DNA of 64,000 nt, from assembly GCA_040954595.2 (NCBI GenBank), contig CM082589.2, positions 62,001 through 126,000 on the forward strand. The letters are read 5' to 3'. Of this stretch, positions 1 to 12,910 are shown in pieces (positions within the stretch are counted from its first letter, which is position 1; the number at the start of each line of letters is the position of its first letter). Under the pieces are notes generated by a model. The model ran no database searches. It was not told the origin of the DNA and saw nothing but the letters and a program-made list of their open reading frames with translations. Origin of the DNA: Balanoglossus misakiensis (taxonomy: Eukaryota; Hemichordata). Position numbers and translations under genes: made by a program.

Positions 1-540
1 ATTACAGCAGAAGCCAGGTGTAGCCTATACAGTAAAACCATTTATGCCTGGCCAACATTCTGCCAGCAAACTTTTCATCTAATGCCACATTTTCTTAGCA
101 TTTTTTACACTATGATTCTGTGCCAGTATTAACTAAATATGCACATATTATACTGTCATTTTATGCTACCATTTCAAAAGTCCTCAGCCTGGCACAAAGA
201 CAATTTTAGATCATCTTGTGATTTATAAGTCACACGAAGGCCATATTTGATCATAGTGTGAGCGACACAAATTGGTGTGCATATGTGCAGTAACTGTATA
301 AATTCCTTGTTTAAAATTTGAAAGGAATGGCTTTAGACATGAAAAAAGTCATACATCATGATAATTATATCATCGTCCTTGTACATGTTCATGTAACAAA
401 TCTGTATGGAATTAGCCTGAGTATACAAATGCTGATCCTGTTGAAGTCCTACAAAATGTTTTCTTCACATGACTGCTTAACTAGGTTTCTACACCAAGGT
501 CATTTATGATAAGGGCATAGTTCTGCTACGGTTGGCTGTT

Positions 541-566
541 TGCTTGCTTGCTTGCTTGCTTGCTTG
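541..566. repeat. (GCTT)n microsatellite
   Basis: About six tandem GCTT units are directly visible. They have no coding role. Confidence 0.9.
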
Positions 567-582
567 TCAGTAAAACAATCTG

Positions 583-705
583 TCATTCCCCAGCCATAGC
601 CATTCCAATTCTGACATTGATGGCAATATTCTCCTTACCATCCAAGGACATGAGTGCATCAGTGTTTCCTCTAAACCCATATGACTCAACAAACTCACTG
701 GTGAC
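583..705 (-). CDS. Unidentified coding-like block (possible exon)
   Basis: On the minus strand an open block reads from 705 to a stop at 583-585 and has coding-like composition, including the stretch VESYGFRGNTDALMSLDG. A strong donor (GTAAGG) lies inside it after position 639, so the true exon may run from about 705 to 639. I do not recognise the protein. An FRG...LDG pattern faintly recalls the middle of RNase H2 subunit C, but this is too weak to name it. It lies downstream of a second coding-like block at 945-1091 on the same strand. The two could belong to one gene transcribed away from the TRPC gene. Confidence 0.25.
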   Translation of the reverse strand, partial: VTSEFVESYGFRGNTDALMSLDGKENIAINVRIGMAMAGE

Positions 706-944
706 TCAAGAAAATTATCCACAATACTTCTGAAATGTCTCAGGTCAGATACTGGCATAAATTATTACGTGTGAACGGTTTAAGTTGTCCTGGATTTGAG
801 TCGGCTTTGCTTTCAGATTTGAGTCGGCAAAGCCGGCCCCACTTAATTGTTTTTGTTTTAGTCTCAGTGATACAATGGCTAATTTCTTCATTTCTATAAA
901 ATAATTAATAACCAACAATACAAAACCTGAACCTGCAGGAGTAT

Positions 945-1091
945 TCATTTATCTTTCTTTGGTGCTACACCTAAATATAATTCCAGTGTCAAATGGGCAT
1001 CGCCAACCTTATATACAATTGAACACGGAATCAACTCCACAATTGATTCTTTTGTGTCCGTCTTTGACAATAAACAGGCTTTTTCTTTCAC
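945..1091 (-). CDS. Unidentified coding-like block (possible exon ending in KKDK-stop)
   Basis: A minus-strand frame open from 1091 to a stop at 945-947 encodes about 48 residues, among them KESIVELIPCSIVYKVGDAH and a basic end (APKKDK). The mix of charged and aliphatic residues looks like real protein, and no good start codon is present in the block. The S-I-V-E-L-I-P-C stretch resembles the N-terminal motif of RNase H2 subunit C, but the similarity is short and I give it little weight. It could be a terminal exon, or an exon whose real donor is the GT after ELYLG. Confidence 0.22.
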   Translation of the reverse strand: MKEKACLLSKTDTKESIVELIPCSIVYKVGDAHLTLELYLGVAPKKDK

Positions 1092-1754
1092 TTATTCCTT
1101 TGTTTCACTTTGTTTTCAATAAATAAAACTGGTATATACACTATGGTGTCTACAAAAATGGGCGTGGGCACTTTTAAGAAGTCATACAACCTTGACAATA
1201 TTACACACTGTCACAAAGCAGATGAAGCCTGAAGTTGAACTTTTTCAAAACAAAAAAACATAAACAATGCAAAAATGGTACGTTTTTTTTTCAATGCTAC
1301 TTAAACGATATTCACTAATTTAGACCAATTGGTTTGTTTTATGTATATTAACGACTTTTGCCTCATTCAGCTAACAGGCAAATCCATCGTGTAGCATGAA
1401 ACCTACGTTATCTACTTGAAATTTATCGTGTCTTGTGGACGAACCCATTTCCCACCGCCATTTTGAATACTACAACGAACTACATGTAGTTTGAGCACTG
1501 CAAGTTGTGCAAATTCGAAAAAACACCGACGCTTACCTTGCGTTTCCCAACTTGAATGCGGGTCAGAGACTACAGGCATGCCTCACATAAACGTCAAGTG
1601 CGTGTATTACACAGTCGAGCGGCTGAAAATTCGGATGGCCCGATCGCTGAACGAAATCTCCAGCTAAAATTCCTGGCACCAGTAATCTACTGTAGGTCAC
1701 GTTGTTGTGCGCCACCAACGATAACAAAATGTTTCTTTTTCACTTTTTTTAAAT

Positions 1755-1815
1755 GGTATTGCCTGGGCTCGAACCAACGCACACCCCTTACCCACTGAGT
1801 TCGTGGACAAATCTT
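1755..1815 (-). repeat. tRNA-derived SINE-like fragment
   Basis: Read on the minus strand, the segment has an A-box-like stretch (GAACTCAGTGGGTAAGG) followed closely by a good B box (GGTTCGAGCCC) and then an A-rich tail. The spacing between the boxes is about 15-20 nt too short for a complete tRNA, as if the anticodon arm were deleted. It is best read as a tRNA-derived SINE relic or a tRNA pseudogene. Confidence 0.4.
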
Positions 1816-3223
1816 CTCGACCATACTCCCGAATTAGAAAAATAGCTGCTCACTTGAACTTGTGTAGAAGCGCTTGTCGGCTGTGAACTTGATCGTATCG
1901 ATGGCGCAGCGATTGGCTGTTCATGTGCTTGCCGAGAGAAGCCGCGTAGCATAGCATCAACACGTTTAAATTAAATACGGTACTTCTAAGTATGTTTTTT
2001 TTTCTTTTTATGCAACAATTATATTTCTGACAACTACTGGAAAAATAGTCTTTACCATTCAGGGACTGTTTATGTATCATTATCGCTTTATCGATCTGAT
2101 ATTGACTTGTCACCCAATACGTACACCCTCACTATATCCGCCCTCCTCAAAAATAAATTAATACAAAACGACCTAGCTGTAATAGCCACATTTATTTTTA
2201 TACGCACCTATATTTTCAGACTATTCAAGGTTTACACAAATGTTCAAGGTTACGGCCCAGGGGTTACCGCGAATGACATTTTGTGTATTATTGGGTAACA
2301 TCGCCAGCTTCCAAGTTCGAATCTAATATTGGAAATCGGACAATATTGGATTAACAGCTGATGCCTATAAGAGAGGGGTGAATGGGCCATATGTATCACA
2401 CAAACAGATTTATCGGATAATTATGTGGGGCAAAGAAGACATAATCCACTTTGCTATATTTTATTTCCCCCGTGCAACATTATTTATGAAAACCAAATGC
2501 CACCTAGTCGAATCGCAATATAGGCCTAACATCCCTTGGAATTATAGAGCCGATGAGCAGTCCAACATATCCAATTTTGTTTTCCCAATTAACCGATTAC
2601 AACATGCTGATAAACAGCAGTTCAAGCTGGTCTAGTTCTCACAACAAAGACTTATATAAATAAGTCGTGCGAACATGTGTGATCGCAATCTGTTTTTGTG
2701 GCTAAACCTTCTGCTCATTATGCACGCGAAGAACCAGAACTTGGACGTGAGACCATACGTAGCCGACGGTTGTATTCTACAGGTGGTACGTGTAAACTGT
2801 ATCTCTCTGCACATATAGTATTGACAGAGACGGTTAATAGGGAATCTTTGCAAGAAAATGTGTTGTTCATGAAAGCTAACATCGTAAATATCAAAATCAA
2901 ATTAATCTGATCTGATATGATTTGGTTTGATTAGATTTGATTAAAATGTCAATTCCTTATCAACCTCAAAGAGGCATATGTTATGCACAGCCGACCTCTT
3001 CGTTTCCCAATATCACAGACAATATCATATTGTTTTATATAGAAATGTCCCCGTAAACAAATACGGGCTTCTGACTGTTTTGTCATGCAGGTTAACCACG
3101 TGACACATCTCCATCACCACACAGGTTGGAAGATCGGTGACACTGGTACGTCAACGAGGAACCACGACACGGACACCGCGCCACTCCCTGTTCAGTAAAA
3201 AAAATTGAAGGACAGTCGTGGCA
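1816..3223. other. Upstream region of the TRPC-type gene
   Basis: No convincing coding exon was found. Short ORFs here have no recognisable features. The sequence just before the TRPC start codon (about 3090-3223) is the likely 5'UTR and proximal promoter. No clear TATA box was seen. Confidence 0.5.
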
Positions 3224-6200
3224 ATGGCGCACGTAAAAGAAACTATTCAGCTCGGGGAAATGTTTCTGGAAGCGGCAGAAGCTGGTGACAAAAAGACTAT
3301 ACTGGCAGCTTTGGATAAACACCACCTTTTCGACGTCAACTGTGTAGACTCCGAAGGCAAAACAGCATTGGTCCTGGCTGTGGAAAATGCACAAACAGGT
3401 AAGGTGTTCTAGTCGTGTAGCGGTAGGTAGCTCTTTAATTTGTGATAGTCCCAACAAGGTGACAACTATACGTAAAATGCTATAGTTGTTTTAAGTGTGA
3501 TAGAAATGTAAAGTGCAGTAGTCGAACCAAGTTTTTGCTTCTTCTAAAGAAATTGCTCAATGATCTGTCAAATCTATTATTTTCAAGTTCATGTAACACA
3601 AAAGTATACATTAGGCCTACATCGATCGCGAAGTTTGGTAAACACTATCAGCAAGTTGGCCCGGTAGTGGTATTCTGAGTACTAATAGAATTAAATATTC
3701 TTATTTTGCGAAATGTTGGATCGGAGGAAATTAGACCAAAATAGACCGAATGTAAGGAATCAAGGACATAGAGAAAAAAAGGTATCATAATGCCCTCACA
3801 GCCATGGTTATACTGCATATAGTAATATTTGCTTTTATTTACATTTCATTTTTAACACATGAGGGTAGTATTGTACCTGCATGGTTTAGACTCAATTAAT
3901 ATTTTCTATTTTGGGGTGGTTGTAATAAAAGTCGTAAGTGAAATATTGTCAACATACAATGTATATGTGTGTGAGTGTGTGTATGTGTATGTCTGAATCG
4001 AATTCGCGATACACAGAAAGAATATTTCATTTCTTGCATACGTGTGTTGGACTAAACAGCACGACACAGTGTAAAAGACAGTTTGAGTGAATTAATTTGT
4101 GCAAGAACATTTGGTATAATCGCTAATAAAAACATGAGATATTAAAAATACGGATTGTGTCTGAGAAAGTTCACTTATTCAAGTGCAGGTAAATAGATTT
4201 TAAATATAGGCTAGTTTTATTTTGAGTAGGCCATCGATAAGCGTACGTGCAACGATATTTCACAAAAATAATTTCTGAATTCTTTCCAGTTTCCGATGGG
4301 TGAGCAATATTTGTGACTTTTTCCAAAGGATACATAAAGCGTTTTTTTTTTTCGTTTTTTTTTTTTTTTTTTACAAATTCTGATACTTTAAAACATTTAC
4401 GTCAAATCCAAGCATTTCAATTCAGCAGAACTGACAGAAAATGAGTACGTTAGGCCCGTCAGTTAAAACCCCCACATAAAACTGACATGAAGAATCACAA
4501 ATGGCCAGCATAAACTCTGACACGTACAATCTAACAATAGACAGTGTCATGTTTGTGTCGTTTTGGAGAGTGATCACTATTGTCATGTCGAAATATTGTC
4601 AGCTTGTTGTGAATATGATTAAAAACATGCATGCATAATTCGGGTATTAAAAGAGGCTAATTAAAAAGTATAAAAATATTTCTTTTGTCATGACTAGCTG
4701 GTGGAAACAAGTGGCAGAACAAATGGCCGTCCTTGTGTGCGGTTTAAAACATGTCAAAACCGGTCGTTGCGGTACCGGTAAAAAGTGAAATGGATGAGGC
4801 ATCTTATCTATTTCTGTAGAATAATCACCTATAAAATCCATGGTAAAGTTCAAAACCAACATTCCCCTTCGTTTTATTTAGATAATCATGTAACTATACG
4901 CACACTGAAACTCCAACACCGAAATTGTGACGTTTTAATTCACTGCAAAGACTTCAGAACTGCTACCTGTGGCTGTAAATAACTCTGAAGTCAACCATGA
5001 AGTGACCTTGTGTAACCACTGTAGATTGGTGAGAACAATTAAGAGAGATTGGCATGAATCTCCCGAAGGTGCACGTGATTATTGTGTCTTTCGGAACATG
5101 TCATAACAAGAATGCATCGATCTGGGAGGGGGCTCCATATAGAAGCCAATTAAAATAGTGATGATAGGCAAGATTCACTGTCAAAATTCGTACTGTCACA
5201 TTCCAACGCGATCGAGCCGACCATTTAGATATATTTACTTGCATTTTAGACTTGTTTGTTTATTGTCATAGATCACATCAATATCATACTCAAAAGCAAA
5301 TTCGACGCATTTCGTCATATTATCATTTGCACAGTGTTCTGTTTACAACATTATTAGCCACAAAACAAGGCGCAATCCCAACAAATGTACATGTACTGTT
5401 CACAATTATAACAATTAAAATATAAAATATAGTAGAACGTGGTCACCTTTGTTAAACTCAAAAATAAAACGAACCTTATATGGTGGGGGTTTTTTTTATG
5501 AAGTTCTTGTTTACAATTTATTCGTTGCGTTCTCAGGAAACACTTAAAATTTATGTTTTAGTCGAATGCATTACCGAATTAATTTGTGCACTAAACGATA
5601 ACGCAACATATGTTACATGAACAGGTTAATAAGCTTCGTTAGCTGCAGAGCGATGGCACAACTGTTACTAAATTTGAATAATCCACTGTTTCGTTACGAA
5701 ACATGCACTGTAATTTCTCCTCGATGTATACCGAGAGGCCGTTGAAAATAAAATTAGTTCTGATATTTCATATGGGAACGTAAAGCATTCAAAATGTACA
5801 CTTTCAGTAATATTCAAACATAAATTTTCAAAATGACATCATTCAAACAATAGTTTAAGAGTGCTCAACAAGGGCAAATTCATTCAATCAATTCATACAA
5901 CCCAGTACAGCAAAATACAAACAAGCAGATAAGTCTTTCTTCATAATCTGGATAAATTAAAATGATATTTAGAAAATATTCAAATTTTTCACACATTGAT
6001 AGTTAAAATCAATCTACTTTTATTTTTCAGAAATTGTCGAAATCTTAGCATCTAATCAAGCAGTGGACCTTGGAGACGCTTTGCTCCGTGCTGTTAGTAA
6101 TAATTTTATAATAGAGACACGAGTGCTTCTTGAAATCATAGAAATCCGTCAACTATTACCGGTAAGTGATTGGGCTTTTACACTAGACTGGAAATAAACT

Positions 6201-9200
6201 AGTATGTTATCTTCACAGTGAATATCGCAATGCACATATTTATGGCGGTGAACGTTTCCACTATTTGATTCAAATGCGCAAACTATGCTGAGCTTTTAAA
6301 ATAAGATTCGATTGCGCTTGCGCTAATTCATTCTTCAGTCGACTGTGTACATTTTAATTGTATATGGGTACGTTTTAACCAACATTAATTGTTTATTTTT
6401 GCCTTTTAAATACAGTACGGTCTATACTGTCGAGCTAGTAATAGTGACTTTCATCCCTACGTCACCCCAGTAGTTTTAGCGGCTCAGAACAATTATTATG
6501 ACATACTGAAGTCATTGGTTCTTGACTACGGAGCGAGGGTGAATGACCCAACGTCCATAATAGATGGTGAAGATGAAGATTCCTTGGAGCACGCGGTTGG
6601 CGCCCTCAACCTCTACCGTGCACTCACCAGCGAAGCATACATCACACTAACGGCGGATGATCCAATCGAATGCGCCTTCAAGCTGAGTCGAAAGATGAGG
6701 GAATATAGCATTAAGAATTTTGAATTTCGATTTGAATTTGATGAGCTGGCGCAGAAATGCGAGGTGTTGGCGGCAGATATCCTGGCACTTGTACAGTCGA
6801 CGGATGAACTGACGGTTACGCTAACTCATCGATCACAGGAAAATGGTTCTGCCAAGGGAGATATTCATTCATCTGACAGTCCCTTTGAAGAATTGTTGGT
6901 ACCTCACAAAATCAAGACCGCTATTGATTATGACCAAAAAAAGGCAAGTTCTGCTATGTTGGTGGTCATGATTTTTAATTTAAATTAAAATATTTTCAGG
7001 AGTGACGGGACACATAGGCCATCTAGGACAAAAGGGGACATGAAAAAAGTACAATGTTTCTATATACGGTGACAGTCCCTCAAGAAAGACAGTCGGGAAT
7101 CGCCGATTGTTCGGACGTGTGAACGAGAGGATTAGCTGTAGGATGCGCATTATGGTCACGTGACCATCTTAGAGTTGCGCTTTTTCCTTGGAAGCAAGCG
7201 ACAGCGACAGTCGCTCTACTATCTGCGATGATTTCCCCGATATGTTAAATATGTTTCAAGTATATTCCAATTCAGTACATTAAATTCATTCGACATGTTT
7301 TTAAAGACAGGGGAAGTGCACATTTTGTGTATCAAATCGCTTCTTGTAGCACTCACGGGCGTTGTAATTTTCAACTGTGGATTGTGGGCATACACATTTT
7401 GCGGGCGTTTTTTGGACCGCTTTATTTTTGACCCTTTTTTTCTATGTTTTTTTTTTCTCGATAACTGTTACCAAAAGCTATGTATGTTAACTCCAATATA
7501 TAAGGTGTTAGGCAACCATATCGAAAATGAACGTTCTATTATACTTGTGCAGAAATCGGTCATTTGCATCGATGTTTGATTTACGCTGAAACAAACACAT
7601 TTTGCGAGCGTTTCTGGTACCGCTTCATTTTCTGACCCTTTTTTCGATGTTTGTTTTCTCGATAAATTTTACCAAAAGCTATGTATGTTAACTCCAATAT
7701 AAGGTGTTAGGCAATGTTACCGAGAAAATTGTATGAAAATTCCATGTTGCTTTTTGAGCTGCACAGTGATCGCCGTCGACCAGAAAGGAAGCCCCACCAA
7801 ATACACTGTCTTCGATCACTCACTGTCCAGTACGTATTCCTGGGTCGCGTTCTGATCGACAAGGTCAGGATAATAGAATAAGATTTACAAATCGACGTGT
7901 GGTGAAGGGACTGTATCTTAAACGACATTTCTACAACAGCTACAGTACACAGAAATTTTCCACACATGTGCTAAATAAATTATGATGCATTCTGGGGGAA
8001 ATGACATCACCGCATATGCTAATCTGATCTAAAATATTGCTTCATACGTGTTAAAAACCCTCAGCCTATATTAATATACAAATAATGGTTTGACGTTGTC
8101 TTTTTTCTTACAGTTTGTGGCACATGCACATTGCCAGCACCGTCTGGTAGAAATGTGGTACAGAGGACTTCACAATTGGCGTCGGAAGAGCGGCTTCCAA
8201 ACATTTTCTTTATCTCTGCTCATCATGATCTTCTTTCCAATACTTTCCCTTTGCTTCATCTTTGCACCACACCAACGTCCAGGTAAACTCTTGAAGATCC
8301 CGTATGTGAAGTTCCTGTGCAGTGTAGCGTCGACGCTTACATTTCTTCTGCTGCTAACTCTGCAGAGTTTTGAGCTCCAGTTCACTCTCCATACATTATA
8401 TATTCATGTAATGGGAATGGCTGATCAACAGCAGGAGAGCGGACATAGTTTACTTACACAACTCCTATTTTCAACCGTTGAAGTTTTAATTGTCTTATGG
8501 GTGATAGGTAAGAATTATATAAATATGAGAGAATTATGACAAGCTTTTTACAAGATGGCAGAAGGATTGCCTTTGTATGAACCAATATCCTGCGATAAGC
8601 AAAGTTCGCCTATCCGAGGCCAATTTCTACGGAAAAAATAACATGTGCTAGAACATAGAGTACAAAAATAAATTCAGGTTCGTGCAAAAACTCTAAGACG
8701 ACTTATCATTTGTAAATACCTTCAAATGGTTTAAGTACGATAAATGATTGTATTGTAATGGCCACCAAACATATTTTCAGTGGAAATTAATGCATAGTGC
8801 TTATGTCAACCGTCTGTTGTTGTTTTTTTGTTTAATTTTGATAGCATATACTTGGTGTCACATTCGTGAGCTATGGACAAATGGTGTCTTCAAAGTTTTG
8901 AATTTTAACGCCCAAGGGAAGTTATATGATTACTTTAATCTTCTGTTATTTTGGATATGGATTATACTGCGGTTAACAGTCATCTTGAAGGTATGCTTTT
9001 TATTCTGTCAACTATAAGTCCACTTTTCAATTGGCTTACTCAAATTGTAGACGAACCCACAATGCCAATTGTCTGATGTTTTAAAAGGGACTTGTAACGG
9101 AACACAACAAATTACCAATAACATTACAAGGTGAAACACCATGCATTTGTTTGTTTGTTTGAACGCACCAATCTGCATGATTGGATTACCATACGAATGA

Positions 9201-12200
9201 TATCGTTGTCCACAATTTTCATTTTTCCTGTAGATTACAAATAATAATGTTATAGATACTGTGGGCAATAATGAAGTTGCAAACAGCAGTAGCAGCACCA
9301 TTGACGAGGTTTGTCCAGTTGAAAATTGGGAAACACCAGAATTGGGGTGTTTGAATTCCAAACTGGATGCATTACTGAGACAGCAGACAAATTTCCAAGT
9401 AAACATAACAACAATCATCAGTCAACTGGAAGAGATCAAGAATCAGGCAGAAGCAGCTTCAGCCACAAGACAAAGGCGCTCTCCATCTCCGGCCAAATTA
9501 ATTAACAGAGGTCAAGGGAGTGTAACCGATGACAATGGCGTTTCAGGGACTCCAAGTATAGATGAAGTACAAGGAGCAGCGATTATAAGAATATCACTCT
9601 TTGCTGAAGGATTTATAGCGCTGGCAAAAACTCTGTGTTTTTTAAGCCTTGTCAGAATAACTGTGGTACATTTGCTTATTGGGCCAATGCAAATATCCTT
9701 TGGTCGTATGGGAACAGACATCATCAAATTTATGGCTATATTTATATTGGTGTTAATTGCCTTTTCTGTTGGACTCCATCAAGTGTATCATTTCAGCAAA
9801 TATCTCATGAAGTTACAAGAATGCACAGTTGCTGGGGACCTGGCGTGTTCCGACTCACCTGATAGGTAACCATGCGTTTTCTAAAATGATAAATTGTATA
9901 AAAGACTTTATAACAATCGCTGAATTGGTTTGCTACTGGCTGTTCTTATTTCTCAGGTGATAATTTCGATAGTTTAAAGGGGAAATCCAGTCCAGCTGAT
10001 TTCTATATAATTTGGTAGCTTGGAGGTCAATCTTTCAGAAAAAAACATTCGCCATGTATAAGTCGCATGTTTTTTTACAAAAACGAGGGAAAGTTGGCAG
10101 AATTTCCAATATGGCGTTTACTGTAATTTGAATAATGGGAAAAAAAGTGCCAGGACCAACTTACGCCCACCTTGGTGTGGGTGATACCATTTTCCGATTG
10201 GTGTCACTGCATGACAGGCTAACCGTATTTGCATATTTTTCATGGGTTATACCTCATGAAAACTGTCAACAGATGACAAATTTTCTACTTTGCTCCTGAT
10301 TGTCTATCAACTGATGCAAAGTACAAACAATAGCTATAAAGCTATAAGTTTTCACTATTGAATAATTTTACTCTTTTCTGTACGAATACAGTTTGTTCCA
10401 ATCAATCTCTGCGTTATTTTGGACTATGTTCGGGATGGCAAATATGTCTGACTTGAAAACGGATCAAGACCATTGGTTCACAGACATATTAGGATACTCG
10501 ATGTATGCTGCATACAACTTGGTCGCCATTGTTGTCCTCTTGAATATTTTGATCGCTATGATGAGTAATACATATACAAGAATTGAGGTATGTTAACATG
10601 TCAGAGAAATCAGAGGACAGATCTGCATGTAAAATATCCATAAGACATGTTCACTGTCCCAGTAAAAACAGTTATAGGGACTGTGAAAGATTATTTTGAT
10701 AAAACGATCAGCTGCCTATAAAGCTGCCTAAAGTTGTCAATTGCTTATGAACTGCAATGTATTTTCTCTTCTCAACAACAGGAAGATGCTGATACTCACT
10801 GGAAATTTTCACGTGCAACACTGTGGATAAGTTTTTACGATTCTAGTCAAGCCCTATCCCCACCGTTCAATCTTATCCCATCAATGAATTCCCTCATTAA
10901 AATATGCAGATGCGGTGCTCTCAACTGTTCTGAAGAATCCAAAGTAAGTCTGTTTGTTTGTTTGTTTGTTGTCCTGATATATAATAATCCAGGCATGTAC
11001 TAAACAGACAGGTGATCGAAACTGTAGAATTCTTCAGCTATATGGGAGAGAAGAGAGGGGGAAAGACAGAAGCAGGGAGAGACAAAGAAACAGAGAAAGC
11101 GAGACGGAGAGACAGAGCCAGGGGGAGAGAGAGAGAGAAAAAAAACCGTTACCAAATCATGGGGCTTAAATGTATACATACATCTTGTATAGAGAGAGAG
11201 TCAGTCGACTCGATATCAGTCATTCATAATTCACCACATGAAGGTCAAATGTTGTCATTTATCGTATTATTTTAAATACATTCAGCAAGTGTCACAGGTA
11301 TTTGAAGCTCCTAAAGAACACGCATTTAAATTAAAGTCCTTGTTAAGAAAGTGGACAGTAAGTATCCAACGATTACATTGTCATTATGTGGTGCCAATAT
11401 TTCAATGATCAGGCAAAAATGTATGATTTATTTCTGGTCCTTGTGTGCATTTCTTGAAAATTATTAAGTTGCATCCTTCTTGACAATAAAAATGACGAAT
11501 GTTATATCGTGTCTGAATTTGTCATTTTCGGTAAAATCATTTCCTAGAATGCCACGGCAAGCGTTTGCCTTTGTTTTTGAATGATCCCCTTACCACATGG
11601 ACCAGAAACAAATAAAATATTTGGGACCTTAATTGGTTAATGGGCACACTGTGTACTAACAAAACTAAAACTGGTTACAAAATGCACCTATAACACTGAA
11701 ACTGACACTATATATACCCTTATATGTATAACCCTAACCCTAACCCCACAAATATATCACCCATGTGTACGCACATAGCTAAGTCTGTTCCTGTGATGTT
11801 GCAAAGATTTTCCAAACGATTTGATTTTCTCTGTCCAACAATCACAATGTTTACCCTCAAAATAGAAGTGTACATAACTATACGTCTTTTGATGTGATTT
11901 GTATTTGTGATCGAATAAAATGTACTGAAAATATGGTTTCATTTGATTTTCAGGGGAAGAAACCTGAGGTGGATAAACGTGCAAAATCATACACTGTAAG
12001 TATTTAAAGCCTAATTGGTTGTGGTATCTTGGTTCTGCGTACAGAGGCGTGTCGCCTTGTCTAGACCTTCGAGCAAGTGTGGATGTAACACTGCGTACAG
12101 GTGTGGATGGAACTGAGTGCATGCTGTAAACGATCACACACTGGCGAATACAAGTACTGCAAATGCGTTGGTTCGCTATCCTGTTTGTATTGTAGACACA

Positions 12201-12910
12201 ATGATAGACCGCTTATCCCTTGCCACTTCTACCATATTGTCGAGAATCTCATCTTGTTCAGACTAAATTGGGTTGTTTCTTGTGTCTATTGTTTTTTCCT
12301 ACCGTTTTTGTATTATTATTCTTAGGAATTAATGAAAGAGCTGAGCCAGCGTTATGCATTCGCAAAACTGAAAAAGGATGAAGAGAAGAAAGATCCGTTG
12401 ATAATGCAGTTAAAGCGAGACATATCTGGACTGAGAACCGAAACAAAGGAAAGTCTAGATACAATGGGTCACACCATGAAAGAAATTGCTGGTGAAGAAG
12501 TTGAAGAAGAAGAGAATGATCTGACTCGTGCACTTGAAGAAGTGGAAAAGATCGCCCAGCAAGGACCAGTCAATATCGAATCATTCCGTCACCCGGTTAA
12601 CCAAACAATCCGTGAAGTTGACTTACCCTTCGCAGATGAATTATCAATCAAATCAGAAGATGATGATCCCGTTCGTCGATCGGAGCTACTCAAGCCAAAC
12701 AGCAAATGGGTGAACCTGCGTGCTTCAGTGTATCGTGGAAGACGACGTCGGTCAGTAAATGTACTCCCGTCTCTAAGACCGTATGCAGCACAAACAGATG
12801 AAGGAAGCGACTTGCCGGGATCCAAACAGCTTGAAACCGAGATGCAAATCAGAATGCCAAATCGTCGGAAAAGTTCAAGTTCAACCTCTAGCCGTGTTTC
12901 TGATGTATAA
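3224..12910 (+). CDS. TRPC-type transient receptor potential cation channel
   Basis: Predicted plasma-membrane, receptor-operated cation channel of about 1020 aa. Coding exons: 3224-3398, 6031-6161, 6416-6943, 8114-8507, 8845-8990, 9234-9865, 10392-10587, 10782-10943, 11286-11357, 11954-11995 and 12326-12910; all junction phases agree. Ankyrin-like N-terminus at residues 1-200. A TRPC-type region (AFKLSRKMREY... QKCEVLAADIL) leads to FVAHAHCQHRL. Six membrane segments span about 300-735, with pore-region residues FWTMFGM near 678-684. A degenerate TRP box (HWKFSR) follows, then a PPFNLIPS stretch and a LKRDISGLR segment matching the C-terminal calmodulin/IP3-receptor-binding region of TRPCs. 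The start is the first ATG with good context after an upstream GTG. Two oddities: intron 3 uses a GC donor, and exon 6 adds about 115 residues between S3 and S4. Vertebrate TRPCs are mostly 800-970 aa. The subtype was not resolved. Confidence 0.94.
3399..6030 (+). other. TRPC intron 1 (2.6 kb)
   Basis: This long AT-rich first intron contains a TG-rich stretch (about 3966-3996), homopolymer T runs near 4345-4371 and no convincing exon. It ends in a good pyrimidine tract and AG at 6030. Confidence 0.75.
7392..7714 (+). repeat. Tandem duplication inside TRPC intron 3
   Basis: The segment 7392-7515 is repeated with moderate divergence at 7595-7714. Both copies share ACACATTTTGCG at the start, a CTCGATAA core and ACCAAAAGCTATGTATG followed by AAGGTGTTAGGCAA at the end. 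Confidence 0.85.
11045..11146 (+). repeat. Polypurine (GA-rich) tract
   Basis: About 100 nt of nearly uninterrupted purines (GAGAGA, GGGAGAGA and similar) lie in TRPC intron 8. Low-complexity sequence. Confidence 0.85.
11729..11747. repeat. Short interstitial telomere-like repeat (CCCTAA)n
   Basis: Nearly three CCCTAA units are visible in TRPC intron 9. Confidence 0.85.

Noticed and set aside
2107-2350. A B-box-like GTTCGAATC near 2313 suggesting a tRNA
   Set aside because: No matching A box or cloverleaf arms could be laid out.
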